40,286 nucleotides of DNA. Origin: Chitinophagaceae bacterium. Lineage in GTDB: Bacteria > Bacteroidota > Bacteroidia > Chitinophagales > Chitinophagaceae. The position numbers and the translations under genes are program-made. The stretch lies in NCBI GenBank assembly GCA_026415715.1, contig JAOAGO010000003.1:88204-128489 (forward strand). The letters run 5' to 3'. Positions 18,067 to 27,131 of the stretch are shown here, one piece after another (the first letter of the stretch is position 1; each line of letters opens with the position of its first letter). The notes under the pieces were generated by a model, which ran no database searches, had not been told where the DNA came from, and saw only the letters and a program-made list of their open reading frames with translations.

Positions 18067-18178
18067 GGGCTGCCCTGCCTGAAGGGACTGGCCCACCGCC
18101 GCAGGCGGTGGGCGGAGTGAAACGAACCCCGCAAGGCAGGGGACTGCAGTTGAGAGATGCACTGCAGGTGAAAGCCCC
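18067..18178. repeat. Structured intergenic repeat, copy B
   Basis: Second copy of the repeat family, in the gap between GH43 and GH3. It opens with GGGCT (18067-18071) and closes with AGCCC. CCCTGCCT (18073-18080) pairs perfectly with AGGCAGGG (18134-18141), where the other copies have a C:G pair in place of this T:A. Inside is a perfect 9-bp hairpin CCCACCGCC-GCA-GGCGGTGGG. A second arm pairs CTGCAGT (18144-18150) with ACTGCAG (18161-18167) around a loop containing GAGAGATG. The rest of the gap (17813-18066) has no gene; a 103-codon minus-strand open frame over the repeat is a by-product of its sequence. Confidence 0.75.
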
Positions 18179-18218
18179 AAATCTTATTTAGTTGATTCAG
18201 CATAAAGCGGAATATATT

Positions 18219-19241
18219 TCAGTTGCCGTACGGTTTTATTGTGATGATTTTTCCATTGTTGTCGTAATACAGCGGTGTGCATTTTACGCTGCGCAAGTGG
18301 GTGACGCCGCCGCTGAGCAGGCTGTCGTGGTAAAACAAATACCATTGACTGCCGATGGCACAAATACTGTGGTGGGTTGTCCAGCCTACAACCGGCTCCA
18401 GGATGCGGCCGGCATAGGTGAAGGGGCCATACGGGTTGTCGCCAATGGCATAACAGAGAAAGTGAGTGTCGCCGGTGGAATAGGAAAAATAATACTTGCC
18501 GTTGTATTTGTGCATCCATGGCGCTTCAAAAAATCTGCGGTTATTGTCGCCCTGCAAGAGGGGCTTACCGTTTTCGTCGAGGATTACCACATCGGCGGGA
18601 GGTTCGGCAAATTCGAGCATGTTATCTTTCAGTCGGGCTACTTTGGCACATAGTGCGGGTTCATCATTTTCGGGTAAAAAGGCAAAAGGGCTTTCGGGCT
18701 GAGCGGGATTAAAGGTTCCGTTACGCCAGCGCTGTAACTGACCGCCCCAGATACCTCCGAAATAGATGTAATGACTTCCGTCATCATCTTTGAACACGGC
18801 GGGGTCAATGGAAAAACTCCCCGGAATGGGTTGAGGCTCTGCGGCAAACGGGCCGGCCGGTGAGGAACTTGTTGCTACGCCGATTCGGAAGATACCCTCT
18901 TTGTCTTTGGCCGGAAAATAAAGGTAATAGACGCCGTTTTTTTCGGCTGCATCAGGGGCCCACATTTGCTTTGCTGCCCAGGGAACCTCTTTGATATGCA
19001 GCGCAACGCCTTCATCTACTGCCGGTGCATCGGGATGGTCCATCCGCAATACATGGTAATCTTCCATGGCGAAATGGCTGCCCAGGTCGTCAAATGCATC
19101 ACCTGCGTCAATGTCGTGAGAACAATAGATATAAATTTTTCCTTCGAATACATGTGCCGACGGGTCGGCGGTATAAATATGAGTAACCAATGGTTTTGAA
19201 ATGGCGTTTTGTTGCAATACTTCGATGTTGATGATTTCCAT
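18219..19241 (-). CDS. GH43 family glycoside hydrolase, cytoplasmic (beta-xylosidase/arabinofuranosidase)
   Basis: A five-bladed beta-propeller hydrolase acting on xylooligosaccharides or their arabinose branches. The 340-residue protein shows the three GH43 acidic residues: D26 in YTADPSAHVF (base), D146 in FSIDPAVFKDDDG (pKa modulator) and E239 in FFEAPWMHKYNG (acid). It has no signal peptide, so it works inside the cell, and it starts 12 bp after the GPH symporter gene. The pairing implies that the symporter brings in short xylooligosaccharides for this enzyme to finish. The choice between beta-xylosidase and alpha-L-arabinofuranosidase cannot be made by eye. Confidence 0.93.
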   Translation of the reverse strand: MEIINIEVLQQNAISKPLVTHIYTADPSAHVFEGKIYIYCSHDIDAGDAFDDLGSHFAMEDYHVLRMDHPDAPAVDEGVALHIKEVPWAAKQMWAPDAAEKNGVYYLYFPAKDKEGIFRIGVATSSSPAGPFAAEPQPIPGSFSIDPAVFKDDDGSHYIYFGGIWGGQLQRWRNGTFNPAQPESPFAFLPENDEPALCAKVARLKDNMLEFAEPPADVVILDENGKPLLQGDNNRRFFEAPWMHKYNGKYYFSYSTGDTHFLCYAIGDNPYGPFTYAGRILEPVVGWTTHHSICAIGSQWYLFYHDSLLSGGVTHLRSVKCTPLYYDNNGKIITIKPYGN

Positions 19242-19253
19242 AGTGCGTTGGTT

Positions 19254-20702
19254 TTACTGATGGGTTTGCAAACGGGCTCTTCTGGCCAGCAGTTCAGACT
19301 CAATCAGCGCTTCTTTGTTTTTATCTATTTCATAAAAAAACAAAAGCGCTGCGCCGATGAAAAACGGAATGGCAGGATATAAACTAACTATCAATCGGAT
19401 ACCCGTAATGGCCGATTCGGGCTGTGCCGCTTCGCTGTTAGGCTGATAATGATACCATCCCAGCAAGGCGGTGAGCAGGGCGCCGCCAACGGATAAGCCG
19501 CCTTTTAATCCTACCATCATGGCCGAAAAGATTAATCCGGTAAGTCTTCGGTTGTTTTTCCATTCGTTAAAATCAGCTACATCGGCAATCATAGCCCAAA
19601 GCAGCGGTATGGTAATTCCGTAAAAAAAACCGTGCAATATCTGAGCCAGAAATATGAGGCCGATTTGCTGAGGGGTAAAGAAGTAAAACAACAAGATAAA
19701 GACCGCTGAAACAGCCAGGAAAACTCCAAAGACATTTCTCTTGCCGTAACGATCGGCCAGGGGTTTGGATAGCAAAATGCCGATTATCATGCAAATGATG
19801 CCGCCGGCATTGAATAATCCCAAACCCGCTGAAGTGATTTCGGCGCCGAAGAAATTGAGGCCGGCGGAAGAAAGCCAACCAATGACAGGGCTGATAAATT
19901 TTTCCAGGCTTTGCTTGTCCACATAATTTTTAAAGTAATACACATAGGCGCCGCCTTTCATAGCCAAGGTAATAAATACCAATACGGTAAGCGTGAGCAT
20001 AATGAACCATGGTTTGTTTTTTCCGAGACTTTTAAGGTCGTCGCGTAGCCCTGTTTTCTGTTCGGGTGGCGGTTGTACTCTTTCCCTGGTGCTAAAAAAG
20101 GTAATAAGCAGCATGGCCGTGCCGATAATGGCCAGCCAAATCATGAGTTTACTGATACCTACTGCCTTATTTCCGTTTCCTGCATACTCAATAATGGGCA
20201 GCATAAACACCTGAACAAAAAACTGGGCAAACATTACGGCTATGAAACGATATGCGGAAAGACTGTTTCGTTCTTTCATATCGCCGGTAATCACCCCGCT
20301 GAGTGCGCCATACGGTAAATTATTGGCTGCGTAGAGAAACAATAACAAGGTGTAGGTGACCGCGGCATAGGCTACGCTGGCTTCGTTTCCGAATTTTGTG
20401 AAGGCCAGCACTGAAATTATACCGAGCGGGAAGGATGTCCATAAAATCCATGGACGAAACTTACCCCATCGGGTGTTGGTACGGTCGGCCAGGGCGCCAA
20501 TAATGGGGTTGAAGGCGAAGGCGGCTATTATGCCCACGGTGAACATAATGGCAGAGGACTGAGCGGCAGTAAGTCCGTATATATCGGTATAATAGTACGC
20601 CAGATAAGTGACCAGTGTCTGGAAAATCAGGTTGGCGGCAAGGTCGCCCAGACTGTATCCTATTTTTTCGCCGGCGCTTAGTTTGTGCGTAGTTGGTTTC
20701 AT
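19254..20702 (-). CDS. GPH family glycoside-pentoside-hexuronide:cation symporter
   Basis: An inner-membrane sodium- or proton-coupled carrier for pentosides and oligosaccharides, related to MelB, XynP and YicJ. The 482-residue protein begins GEKIGYSLGDLAANLIFQ and carries the family cytoplasmic-loop signature GALADRTNTRWGKFRPW; hydrophobicity fits 12 helices. The start is the ATG at 20702; the open frame also extends two codons upstream to a TTG at 20708, which is less likely. It is followed after 12 bp by GH43 with no signal peptide. I infer uptake of xylobiose or xylotriose, possibly arabinosylated, from the periplasm. Confidence 0.92.
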   Translation of the reverse strand: MKPTTHKLSAGEKIGYSLGDLAANLIFQTLVTYLAYYYTDIYGLTAAQSSAIMFTVGIIAAFAFNPIIGALADRTNTRWGKFRPWILWTSFPLGIISVLAFTKFGNEASVAYAAVTYTLLLFLYAANNLPYGALSGVITGDMKERNSLSAYRFIAVMFAQFFVQVFMLPIIEYAGNGNKAVGISKLMIWLAIIGTAMLLITFFSTRERVQPPPEQKTGLRDDLKSLGKNKPWFIMLTLTVLVFITLAMKGGAYVYYFKNYVDKQSLEKFISPVIGWLSSAGLNFFGAEITSAGLGLFNAGGIICMIIGILLSKPLADRYGKRNVFGVFLAVSAVFILLFYFFTPQQIGLIFLAQILHGFFYGITIPLLWAMIADVADFNEWKNNRRLTGLIFSAMMVGLKGGLSVGGALLTALLGWYHYQPNSEAAQPESAITGIRLIVSLYPAIPFFIGAALLFFYEIDKNKEALIESELLARRARLQTHQ

Positions 20703-20741
20703 ATGCAAGCAATAATTTGTTAAAAAGAAGATTCAGCGATT

Positions 20742-21854
20742 TTAAGATTTGATTTTTAATACACGGTAATAAGCCGGTTTGGGCTTCAGCGAACGGTCGA
20801 ACAGCAGCGGATGGTTGGTTCGCCCTCTTATCGGCCAGTCGTTCAGCCAGCTTTGGCCGTCGTGAACACCCCAGAACGTGACGCGGCTGATTTTGTCTTT
20901 ATGCTTCAGAAACAGACGAAACAGGGCCTCATAATCTTTTGCCAATTGTTGCTGAACACTGTCGGGCAAACCGTTTGTGTAGGGATTAAGTGCGGGATTT
21001 GATGCCTGGCGCTGATTTACATCTGCCCCCTGTACATTGCGCGGCAGCACTTCCAGATCCAGTTCGGTAATCATGACTTTTATCCCCAATGCGGAGAATT
21101 CCAAAATGCTTTCTTCAATATCTTTAAAAGGCACCTTGCCGGCAAGCCAATGTCCCTGAATGCCCACCCCATCGAGCCGCACACCGGCCTGTTGAATTTT
21201 TTTGAGCAGGTTAATACAACCCTTTCGTTTGGCAGGTTGTTCGATATTGTAATCGTTGTAGTAGAGTTCGGTATGAGGCGCGGCAACCTGTGCCAGGCGA
21301 AATGCTTCGGTAACGTAATTTTCGCCCAATTTTTCCAGAAAGACAGAGAGGCGCATGGTTCCGTCTTCATTCAGCGCCTCATTTACCACGTCCCACGACA
21401 AAATTTTTTTATCATATCGGGCTGCAATGGTTTTGATATGGTTTTCGAAGAATTGCCTGACGGAGTCCGGGTCTTTCATGCTGCGTACAAAAGCCGGAAG
21501 CTGACTGTGCCAAATCAGGGTATGGCCGTTCACCTTCATGTTATACTTTCGTGCGAATTCAACCATTTTATCTGCCGGTTCGAAGTTGAAGGTATTCCAT
21601 TGCGGCTGCATCACTTCCGCCTTCATGATATTTTCGGGCGTAATGGCATTGAATTGTTCTGCAATTAAAGCCGTTTCTTCAGGATTTTTTTCCTGTATCT
21701 GGTCTAAACTCAAGGCTGTACCAATCAGAAAGTCGTTACCAAAGGCTTGTTTGAGCGTAATATTTTGTTTTTGTACTTTCTTTCCCGTAACGCATGCTTG
21801 CTGCCAAATCACGGCAGAACTTAACAAAAAGACGAAGAGATAACTGGCTTTCAT
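20742..21854 (-). CDS. GH10 endo-beta-1,4-xylanase (single domain, exported)
   Basis: Cleaves internal beta-1,4 bonds of xylan or large xylooligosaccharides. The 370-residue protein is a compact GH10 catalytic domain: ITPENIMKAE (71-80), NGHTLIWHSQLP (109-120), acid/base E159 in SWDVVNEAL, QGHW (233-236), nucleophile E264 in VMITELDLEV and a C-terminal FWGVHDGQSWLND. The N-terminus has a hydrophobic signal followed by C21 (QQAC), which could be a relaxed lipobox; either periplasmic or lipid-anchored placement is possible. It differs from the other GH10 in the locus by lacking a CBM insert, which suggests action on shorter chains after import. It lies 50 bp after uxuA and 39 bp before the symporter, same strand. 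Confidence 0.95.
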   Translation of the reverse strand: MKASYLFVFLLSSAVIWQQACVTGKKVQKQNITLKQAFGNDFLIGTALSLDQIQEKNPEETALIAEQFNAITPENIMKAEVMQPQWNTFNFEPADKMVEFARKYNMKVNGHTLIWHSQLPAFVRSMKDPDSVRQFFENHIKTIAARYDKKILSWDVVNEALNEDGTMRLSVFLEKLGENYVTEAFRLAQVAAPHTELYYNDYNIEQPAKRKGCINLLKKIQQAGVRLDGVGIQGHWLAGKVPFKDIEESILEFSALGIKVMITELDLEVLPRNVQGADVNQRQASNPALNPYTNGLPDSVQQQLAKDYEALFRLFLKHKDKISRVTFWGVHDGQSWLNDWPIRGRTNHPLLFDRSLKPKPAYYRVLKIKS

Positions 21855-21861
21855 AGTTATT

Positions 21862-21869
21862 AACCGGTT
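21862..21869. promoter_or_regulatory. AACCGGTT core before the second GH10 gene (possible LacI-type half-palindrome)
   Basis: An 8-bp perfect palindrome, AACCGGTT, lies 7 bp before the GH10 ATG in the 50-bp uxuA-GH10 gap. AACCGGTT is a common core of GalR/LacI-family operators, but the flanks here (ATT and GTT) do not extend the symmetry. Weak evidence. Confidence 0.2.
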
Positions 21870-21904
21870 GTTTTTGAGTTATGCTTCAACAATACTTTAA
21901 AATA

Positions 21905-23071
21905 TTAAGATTCCATTCTTTCCAGTGCGTAGTCCACTCCCCGTAACTCTGCCAGTCCTTTTAATCGACCGATAGCAGAGTAGCCGGGATAAAATGTTTT
22001 ATTCAGGTCATCCAGCATCTGATGCCCGTGGTCGGGACGCATTGGCAAAGAAATTTTTCTTCTTCGCTGTATTTCGTGCACCTCTTTGATTACGGAAAAC
22101 ATATCCGTGTCGCCGGTTATATGTCCGGCTTCATAAAAATTTCCGTTGTCATCCCGCTTTGTATTTCTGAGATGCAGAAAGTGCACGCGGTCGCCAAATC
22201 GTTTTAACATATTTATTATGTCATTGTCAGGCCTTGCGCCAAGCGAACCGGTACAAAAACACAAACCGTTTTCCTGTAAAGTAACAGCATCGAGGATATC
22301 GGCTAAATCCTGTTCGGTGCTTACAATTCTTGGTAAACCCAGAACCGGATAAGGGGGGTCGTCAGGATGAATAGCTAAAGAAACACCGGCTTCTGCCGCT
22401 ACGGGAACCACTTCTTTCAAAAAAAGAAATAAATTTTCCTTAAGCTTTGAGGGACTTACATTCCGATACTGTTGCAGTGCAGCCAATATTTCTTCGGCAG
22501 TGAAATCACGGGTTGTGCCGGGCAAGGCAGTAGTACAACTTTTGAAAACAGCTTCTTTCCCCTCTTCATCAAGCGAGTCAAGCTTTTGTTTGGCCAAAGC
22601 CAGCTCTGAATCCGTATAGTCAGATTCGGCGCCGGGCCGTTTAAGCATAAACACATCAAAGGCAATAAAAGATGCTTTTTCAAAATATAAAGCCCGGCTT
22701 CCGTCCGGCAGTTCGTATGAAACATTAGTTCTTATCCAGTCCAGTACAGGCATAAAATTATAAGTAATCACTTTGATGCCATGCTGTGCCAGATTCCGGA
22801 TGCTTTGTTTATAATTGTTGATATGGTTAATATATTCTCCGGTTCGTCGCTTTATATCTTCACTTACAGGCAGGCTTTCGACTACTGTCCAGGTCAGACC
22901 TGCTTTTTCTATCATTTCTTTTCTTTTTTTTATCTCTTCAGAAGGCCACAATGCTCCCGGTTCATACTGATGCAATGCCGTAACCACTCCGTCACAACCT
23001 GCCTGACGAATATCGCTTAACCGAACCGGGTCGTGAGGTCCAAACCATCGCATGGTGTAGTGCATCAGCAT
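21905..23071 (-). CDS. uxuA: D-mannonate dehydratase
   Basis: Dehydrates D-mannonate to 2-keto-3-deoxy-D-gluconate in the hexuronate pathway, cytoplasmic. The 388-residue protein has the family N-terminus MRWFGPHDPVRLSDIRQAG, SLAIHPDDPPYPVLGLPRIVS with a metal-ligand histidine, LCFCTGSLGARPDND with the metal-ligand cysteine, HFLHLRN, and RPDHGHQMLDD with metal-ligand aspartate and histidine. Methionines at codons 1, 3 and 7 could each start; the ATG at 23071 is used. It lies 19 bp after the SSS symporter gene. Placed in a xylan operon it handles glucuronate released by GH67 (36967-39111), after isomerisation to fructuronate and reduction to mannonate. The isomerase UxaC is not in the window. 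Confidence 0.96.
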   Translation of the reverse strand: MLMHYTMRWFGPHDPVRLSDIRQAGCDGVVTALHQYEPGALWPSEEIKKRKEMIEKAGLTWTVVESLPVSEDIKRRTGEYINHINNYKQSIRNLAQHGIKVITYNFMPVLDWIRTNVSYELPDGSRALYFEKASFIAFDVFMLKRPGAESDYTDSELALAKQKLDSLDEEGKEAVFKSCTTALPGTTRDFTAEEILAALQQYRNVSPSKLKENLFLFLKEVVPVAAEAGVSLAIHPDDPPYPVLGLPRIVSTEQDLADILDAVTLQENGLCFCTGSLGARPDNDIINMLKRFGDRVHFLHLRNTKRDDNGNFYEAGHITGDTDMFSVIKEVHEIQRRRKISLPMRPDHGHQMLDDLNKTFYPGYSAIGRLKGLAELRGVDYALERMES

Positions 23072-23090
23072 ATTTTATTCATTATTTTTT

Positions 23091-24722
23091 TCATCCCCTG
23101 AAATAAACCAATATGGATACTACAATGGCAACCAGCAGTACTGAAGCCAAAATATCCCATTTCGAATAACTGCTTTTCGCCAATCTTTTGTGCTCTTCGG
23201 TGAGTGTTCCCATTGTAAGTCCCTGAATTTTTTCAGCCGGTTGAGGCTGTGTAAGCAGGCTGAATACGATACACACCACAACACAGGCTGCAAACATGTA
23301 TATGGCCATGTGTGCAAAATTTATTTTTGCAATCAATACCAACAGATTTCCCGCGTTGGAAACATCATCTCCTGAATATTGCAATTCGGCAATTATGCGA
23401 ACGGCAGCTGCCACTAATCCAAACAACAGCGTAGCAATTGCGCCCTGAGCGTTGATTCTCTTCCACAGAATACCTAAGAGGAAAACAGCCGTAATCGGTG
23501 GCGCTATGTAGGCCTGAATATTTTGAAGATACTGGTATAAAACACCGCCACCGATTTTCTGCATAATCGGGATCCATAACATTCCCAACAGTACAATGAA
23601 TGCGGTAGCCGCCCGGCCGATTCGCACCAGTTTTTCTTCAGATGACTGAGGATATATTTTTTTAAAAATATCTACCGTAAAGAGTGTTGAAGCCGAATTG
23701 AACACCGAAGCAAGCGAACTCATCAATGCTGCCATAAGCCCTCCGGCCACCAATCCCTTCAGCCCCTGAGGCAGCAAATATTGAACCATTGCCGGAAATA
23801 CTTCATCGCTCTTTTCGTATTGCAGTATTCCCTTTTTTTTCAGCGCATAGGCGATAATACCGGGAATGAGGAATATGAAAATTGGCGTGAGTTTGAGGTA
23901 TGCCCCGAAAATAGCACCCCGGCGTCCGATAGTGATATTATGAGCCGACAAGGTACGTTGCACGATGTACTGGTCGGTGCACCAGTACCAGATTCCTACG
24001 ATGGTGCCGCCTATTAACATACCGGTCCAGGGAAACTTCGGATCGGACGAAGGTCTCCACATGTTGAAATGATTAGTACCGGCTGTTGCTTTGAGTTCAT
24101 CCCAGCCGCCCACGGCATGTAATCCAAGAACAGTGATAATCACAGAGCCCAGAATGAGTATAACCGTTTGAAATGCTTCAGTATAAACAACGGCTCTCAT
24201 GCCGCCCAAAATGGTATAAATTCCGGTAATCAGTACTACGGCCAGGGCGCCGTGAAAAAAGCTTATTCCAAGCAATTGAGACACAACAATTCCGCCTGCA
24301 TAAATTGTAACCGATACCTTAGTAAGAACATAACCTGCAATAGAGAAAAGCGACAGAAACCATCTGGACCGGCTATCAAATCGTTTTTCAAGAAACTCCG
24401 GCATGGTAAAGGCTCCGCTTCGCATATAAAAAGGCAGGAAGAACCAACCCAACAGCAGCACAATCCATGCATGCAGTTCGTAATGAGCCATTGGCACACC
24501 TGATTCAGCACCGGTGCCGGCAAGCCCCACCACATGTTCCGAACCGATATTGGAAGCGAAAATGGATGCACCGATAACAAACCAACCTACATTACGGCCG
24601 GCAAGGAAGTATTCTTCAGTCGTTTTATTCCTGCGTTTAATTACCCACCAGGCAATTCCCAGCAAAATAAGAAAGTAAGCAGCCAATACCATCCAGTCTC
24701 CGAATTGCAAGGTCGTTTGCAT
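23091..24722 (-). CDS. Sodium/solute symporter family (SSS, SGLT-like) sugar transporter
   Basis: An inner-membrane sodium-coupled sugar carrier. The 543-residue protein fits the family's 13-14 helices and shows the signature segments TTEEYFLAGRNVGWFVIGAS and ASNIGSEHVVGLAGTGAESG, followed by AFTMPEFLEKRFDSR, the N-terminal half of the sugar-binding core, and VYTEAFQTVILILG. It sits between the aldose 1-epimerase gene (13 bp gap) and uxuA (19 bp gap). Xylose, arabinose or glucuronate are the likely cargoes; the position directly after xylB, xylA and epimerase favours xylose, but this is inference. Confidence 0.92.
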   Translation of the reverse strand: MQTTLQFGDWMVLAAYFLILLGIAWWVIKRRNKTTEEYFLAGRNVGWFVIGASIFASNIGSEHVVGLAGTGAESGVPMAHYELHAWIVLLLGWFFLPFYMRSGAFTMPEFLEKRFDSRSRWFLSLFSIAGYVLTKVSVTIYAGGIVVSQLLGISFFHGALAVVLITGIYTILGGMRAVVYTEAFQTVILILGSVIITVLGLHAVGGWDELKATAGTNHFNMWRPSSDPKFPWTGMLIGGTIVGIWYWCTDQYIVQRTLSAHNITIGRRGAIFGAYLKLTPIFIFLIPGIIAYALKKKGILQYEKSDEVFPAMVQYLLPQGLKGLVAGGLMAALMSSLASVFNSASTLFTVDIFKKIYPQSSEEKLVRIGRAATAFIVLLGMLWIPIMQKIGGGVLYQYLQNIQAYIAPPITAVFLLGILWKRINAQGAIATLLFGLVAAAVRIIAELQYSGDDVSNAGNLLVLIAKINFAHMAIYMFAACVVVCIVFSLLTQPQPAEKIQGLTMGTLTEEHKRLAKSSYSKWDILASVLLVAIVVSILVYFRG

Positions 24723-24735
24723 ATTTTTTTTGAGT

Positions 24736-25776
24736 TTAATTTAGGGAAAACCGAAAAATTGTTTTTTCATGATATTCTTTATCCGGTGTGAGCAGGGTTT
24801 CCGGAAAATGCGGATGGTTTGGACTGTCCGGAAAATGCTGTGTTTCCAGGCAAATCCCGCCGAAAGGGTGCAGGGCAGATGCAGAGGATAAAGCTGTTTG
24901 TCCGGAAGACAACATATATCCGTTATACACATGGATTGCCGGTTGGGTGGTGAACACATCCAGCACCCGGCCGCTGGGTTTATGCCGGAGTGTGGCAGCA
25001 TGAACAGGCGAAGATTTCCTTTTACAATTTATTACCCAGGAGTAATCAATATTACGGGGAGCGCCAAGGGCAGGTGCCAAAGACCTGAACGAACGGAAAT
25101 CCAGCTCAGTGTTCCGTATATCTCTGATTTCTCCGGTAGGAATTAACTGTTCGTTTACTTCAACAATACTTTCAGCGGGAATCATGATTTCGTGCATATA
25201 AATATCTCTCTCAGTTCCTGCAGACAGATTGAAATAGCTGTGATTTGTAAGATTTACGTACGTCGGCTGATCGGTACGGGCATAAAAACCGATATGCAAC
25301 TCCCTGTCAAATAGCTGATAGGTAACTTTTACTTTCAGATTGCCCGGAAATCCTTCTTCACCGTCCGGACTGGTATAAAAAAAAACCAGTCCTGATTTAT
25401 CCGGTAAGATATCGGCTTCCCAGAATTTTTTATCAAAACCGATTGCTCCGCCATGAAGGCAATAGGATGTACCGTTTTGATTTAACCTGTATTCTGTTCC
25501 GTTGATGCGGAAACGGCTGCCGGCGATACGGTTGGCAAAACGGCCGCAAATTCCACCAATGTAGTGTCCGCCAAAACGAAAATAATCTTCCAGATTCGTA
25601 AATCCCAACACGATATTTCCCGGTTTTCCCGATTTATCGGGTGTGAAAATACCGGTAAGGGTTGCACCATAGTTAATGGCGTGTATTTGCAGGCCTGAAG
25701 GATGGGTAACGATAAAACGATGTACCGTTTTTCCATCCATTTCAGCAAATGGCAATATGGAAAAAGAAGCAGACAT
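24736..25776 (-). CDS. galM: Aldose 1-epimerase (mutarotase)
   Basis: Interconverts alpha and beta anomers of free sugars. In a xylan locus it would supply the alpha-xylopyranose used by xylose isomerase, since xylosidases can release the beta anomer. The 346-residue protein has NRIAGSRF (83-90), LHGG with H108, NLTNHSYFNLS with the catalytic acid H179, and CLETQHFPDSPNHP with the catalytic base E311. No signal peptide is visible, so it acts in the cytoplasm. Its ATG shares one base with the xylA TGA (TGATG), so the two are translationally coupled. A perfect 16-bp palindrome lies across this junction. Confidence 0.95.
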   Translation of the reverse strand: MSASFSILPFAEMDGKTVHRFIVTHPSGLQIHAINYGATLTGIFTPDKSGKPGNIVLGFTNLEDYFRFGGHYIGGICGRFANRIAGSRFRINGTEYRLNQNGTSYCLHGGAIGFDKKFWEADILPDKSGLVFFYTSPDGEEGFPGNLKVKVTYQLFDRELHIGFYARTDQPTYVNLTNHSYFNLSAGTERDIYMHEIMIPAESIVEVNEQLIPTGEIRDIRNTELDFRSFRSLAPALGAPRNIDYSWVINCKRKSSPVHAATLRHKPSGRVLDVFTTQPAIHVYNGYMLSSGQTALSSASALHPFGGICLETQHFPDSPNHPHFPETLLTPDKEYHEKTIFRFSLN

Positions 25777-27131
25777 CAGATAAACCGGTTTATCAGATTT
25801 TCCAGGTATTCCTGTTTGCCGCTGATGGGTTTCGGCTGGCCCATGGAAAGGGCATAATTTCTCAAATCGGTAAGAGAGAGGTTTCCCTTTTCGAAGTCAG
25901 CACCTGCTCCGCTGTCAAATGATGCGTAACGTTTTTTTCTTAATTCTTTATATTCGGAATGTTGCAGGATGTTATCGGCAATGATTAATGCCCGGGCAAA
26001 TACATCCATTCCGCCAATATGAGCATAAAACAAGTCTTCCGGGTCGGTACTGTTTCTTCTTCTTTTCGCATCAAAGTTGATACCACCACCCTGAAAACCG
26101 CCGTGTTCCATAATAATCAGCATGGCTTCAGTTATTTCATTAATATTGTTTGGAAACTGATCCGTATCCCATCCGTTCTGATAGTCGCCACGGTTGGCAT
26201 CAATACTGCCCAGTAGTCCGGCATCAGCAGCCACCTGTAGTTCATGGGTAAAAGAATGTCCTGCCAACGTTGCATGGTTTACTTCAATATTCAGACTGAA
26301 GTCATCAAGTAAGTCGTACTGACGCAGGAAGCCGATAACGGTTTCACAATCGTAATCATACTGATGTTTACTGGGTTCGCACGGTTTGGGTTCAATAAAA
26401 AACTTTCCTTTGAAACCGATGCTTCTGCCGTATTCGGCTGCCTTACGTAAAAACATGGCCAGATGTTCTTTTTCTCTTTTCATATTGGTGTTCAGTAAGC
26501 TCATATATCCTTCTCTGCCCCCCCAAAACACATAATTCTGGCCGTTCAATGCCACCGTAGCATCTAAGGCTGCTTTTACCTGTACAGCTGCATGCGCTAC
26601 TACCAGAAAATCAGGATTTGTGGCAGCGCCGTTCATGTATTTGGGATGAGAGAAGAGGTTTGCTGTACCCCAGAGCAGTTGTACCCCACTGGCTTTTTGT
26701 TTTTCTTTCAGATATTCAGCGATGGCAGCCAGTCGTTTTTCATTTTCTGCCGGATCATCAGTAAAATCAATCACATCCACATCGTGAAAGCAATAAAAGG
26801 GTATGCCAAGTTTGGTGATAAATTCAAAAGCGGCGTCGGCTTTTGCTTTTGCTCTTTCCAGCACGTCTTTTTTATCTTCCCACGCAAAATGATGTGTGGG
26901 TAATCCAAAAGGATCGGCTCCGTTTCCGTTGAAACTGTGCCAATAGGCACAGGCAAAACGCAACCAATCTTTCATGGTTTTTCCTGCTACAACTTTTTCC
27001 GGGTTATACCAGCGGAAAGCCAGAGGATTGTCTGTTTCGGGTCCTTCATAGTTTATCCGACCGATTCCTTTAAAATATTCCTGATCGCCGACTGTTACGT
27101 TGATCTTTTCTTCATGAGTAAGTACTGACAT
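25776..27131 (-). CDS. xylA: Xylose isomerase (class II)
   Basis: Converts D-xylose to D-xylulose in the cytoplasm using two divalent metals. The 451-residue length and N-terminal extension mark a class II enzyme. Active-site elements are visible: HFAWEDKKD (81-89), FHDVD with catalytic H116 and D119, [20 protein letters not shown], metal ligands E247 (FIEPKP) and E283 ([14 protein letters not shown]), and [19 protein letters not shown] with D311 and D322. The first 20 bases lie inside the 3' end of xylB, and the stop shares a base with the epimerase start, so three genes are tightly coupled. Confidence 0.98.
   Translation of the reverse strand: MSVLTHEEKINVTVGDQEYFKGIGRINYEGPETDNPLAFRWYNPEKVVAGKTMKDWLRFACAYWHSFNGNGADPFGLPTHHFAWEDKKDVLERAKAKADAAFEFITKLGIPFYCFHDVDVIDFTDDPAENEKRLAAIAEYLKEKQKASGVQLLWGTANLFSHPKYMNGAATNPDFLVVAHAAVQVKAALDATVALNGQNYVFWGGREGYMSLLNTNMKREKEHLAMFLRKAAEYGRSIGFKGKFFIEPKPCEPSKHQYDYDCETVIGFLRQYDLLDDFSLNIEVNHATLAGHSFTHELQVAADAGLLGSIDANRGDYQNGWDTDQFPNNINEITEAMLIIMEHGGFQGGGINFDAKRRRNSTDPEDLFYAHIGGMDVFARALIIADNILQHSEYKELRKKRYASFDSGAGADFEKGNLSLTDLRNYALSMGQPKPISGKQEYLENLINRFI
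25779..25794. promoter_or_regulatory. Perfect 16-bp palindrome with AACCGGTT core at the xylA/epimerase junction
   Basis: GATAAACCGGTTTATC is a perfect inverted repeat covering the last codons of xylA and ending 2 bases before the epimerase ATG (25776). The AACCGGTT core is typical of GalR/LacI-family operators. It could be an internal operator, a small RNA hairpin, or coincidence of codons (it encodes part of the XylA C-terminus NLINRFI). Confidence 0.35.

Noticed and set aside
17892-18203. 103-codon minus-strand open frame between GH43 and GH3
   Set aside because: Most of it is a translation of repeat copy B; serine/arginine-rich text of this sort arises from GC-rich palindromes.
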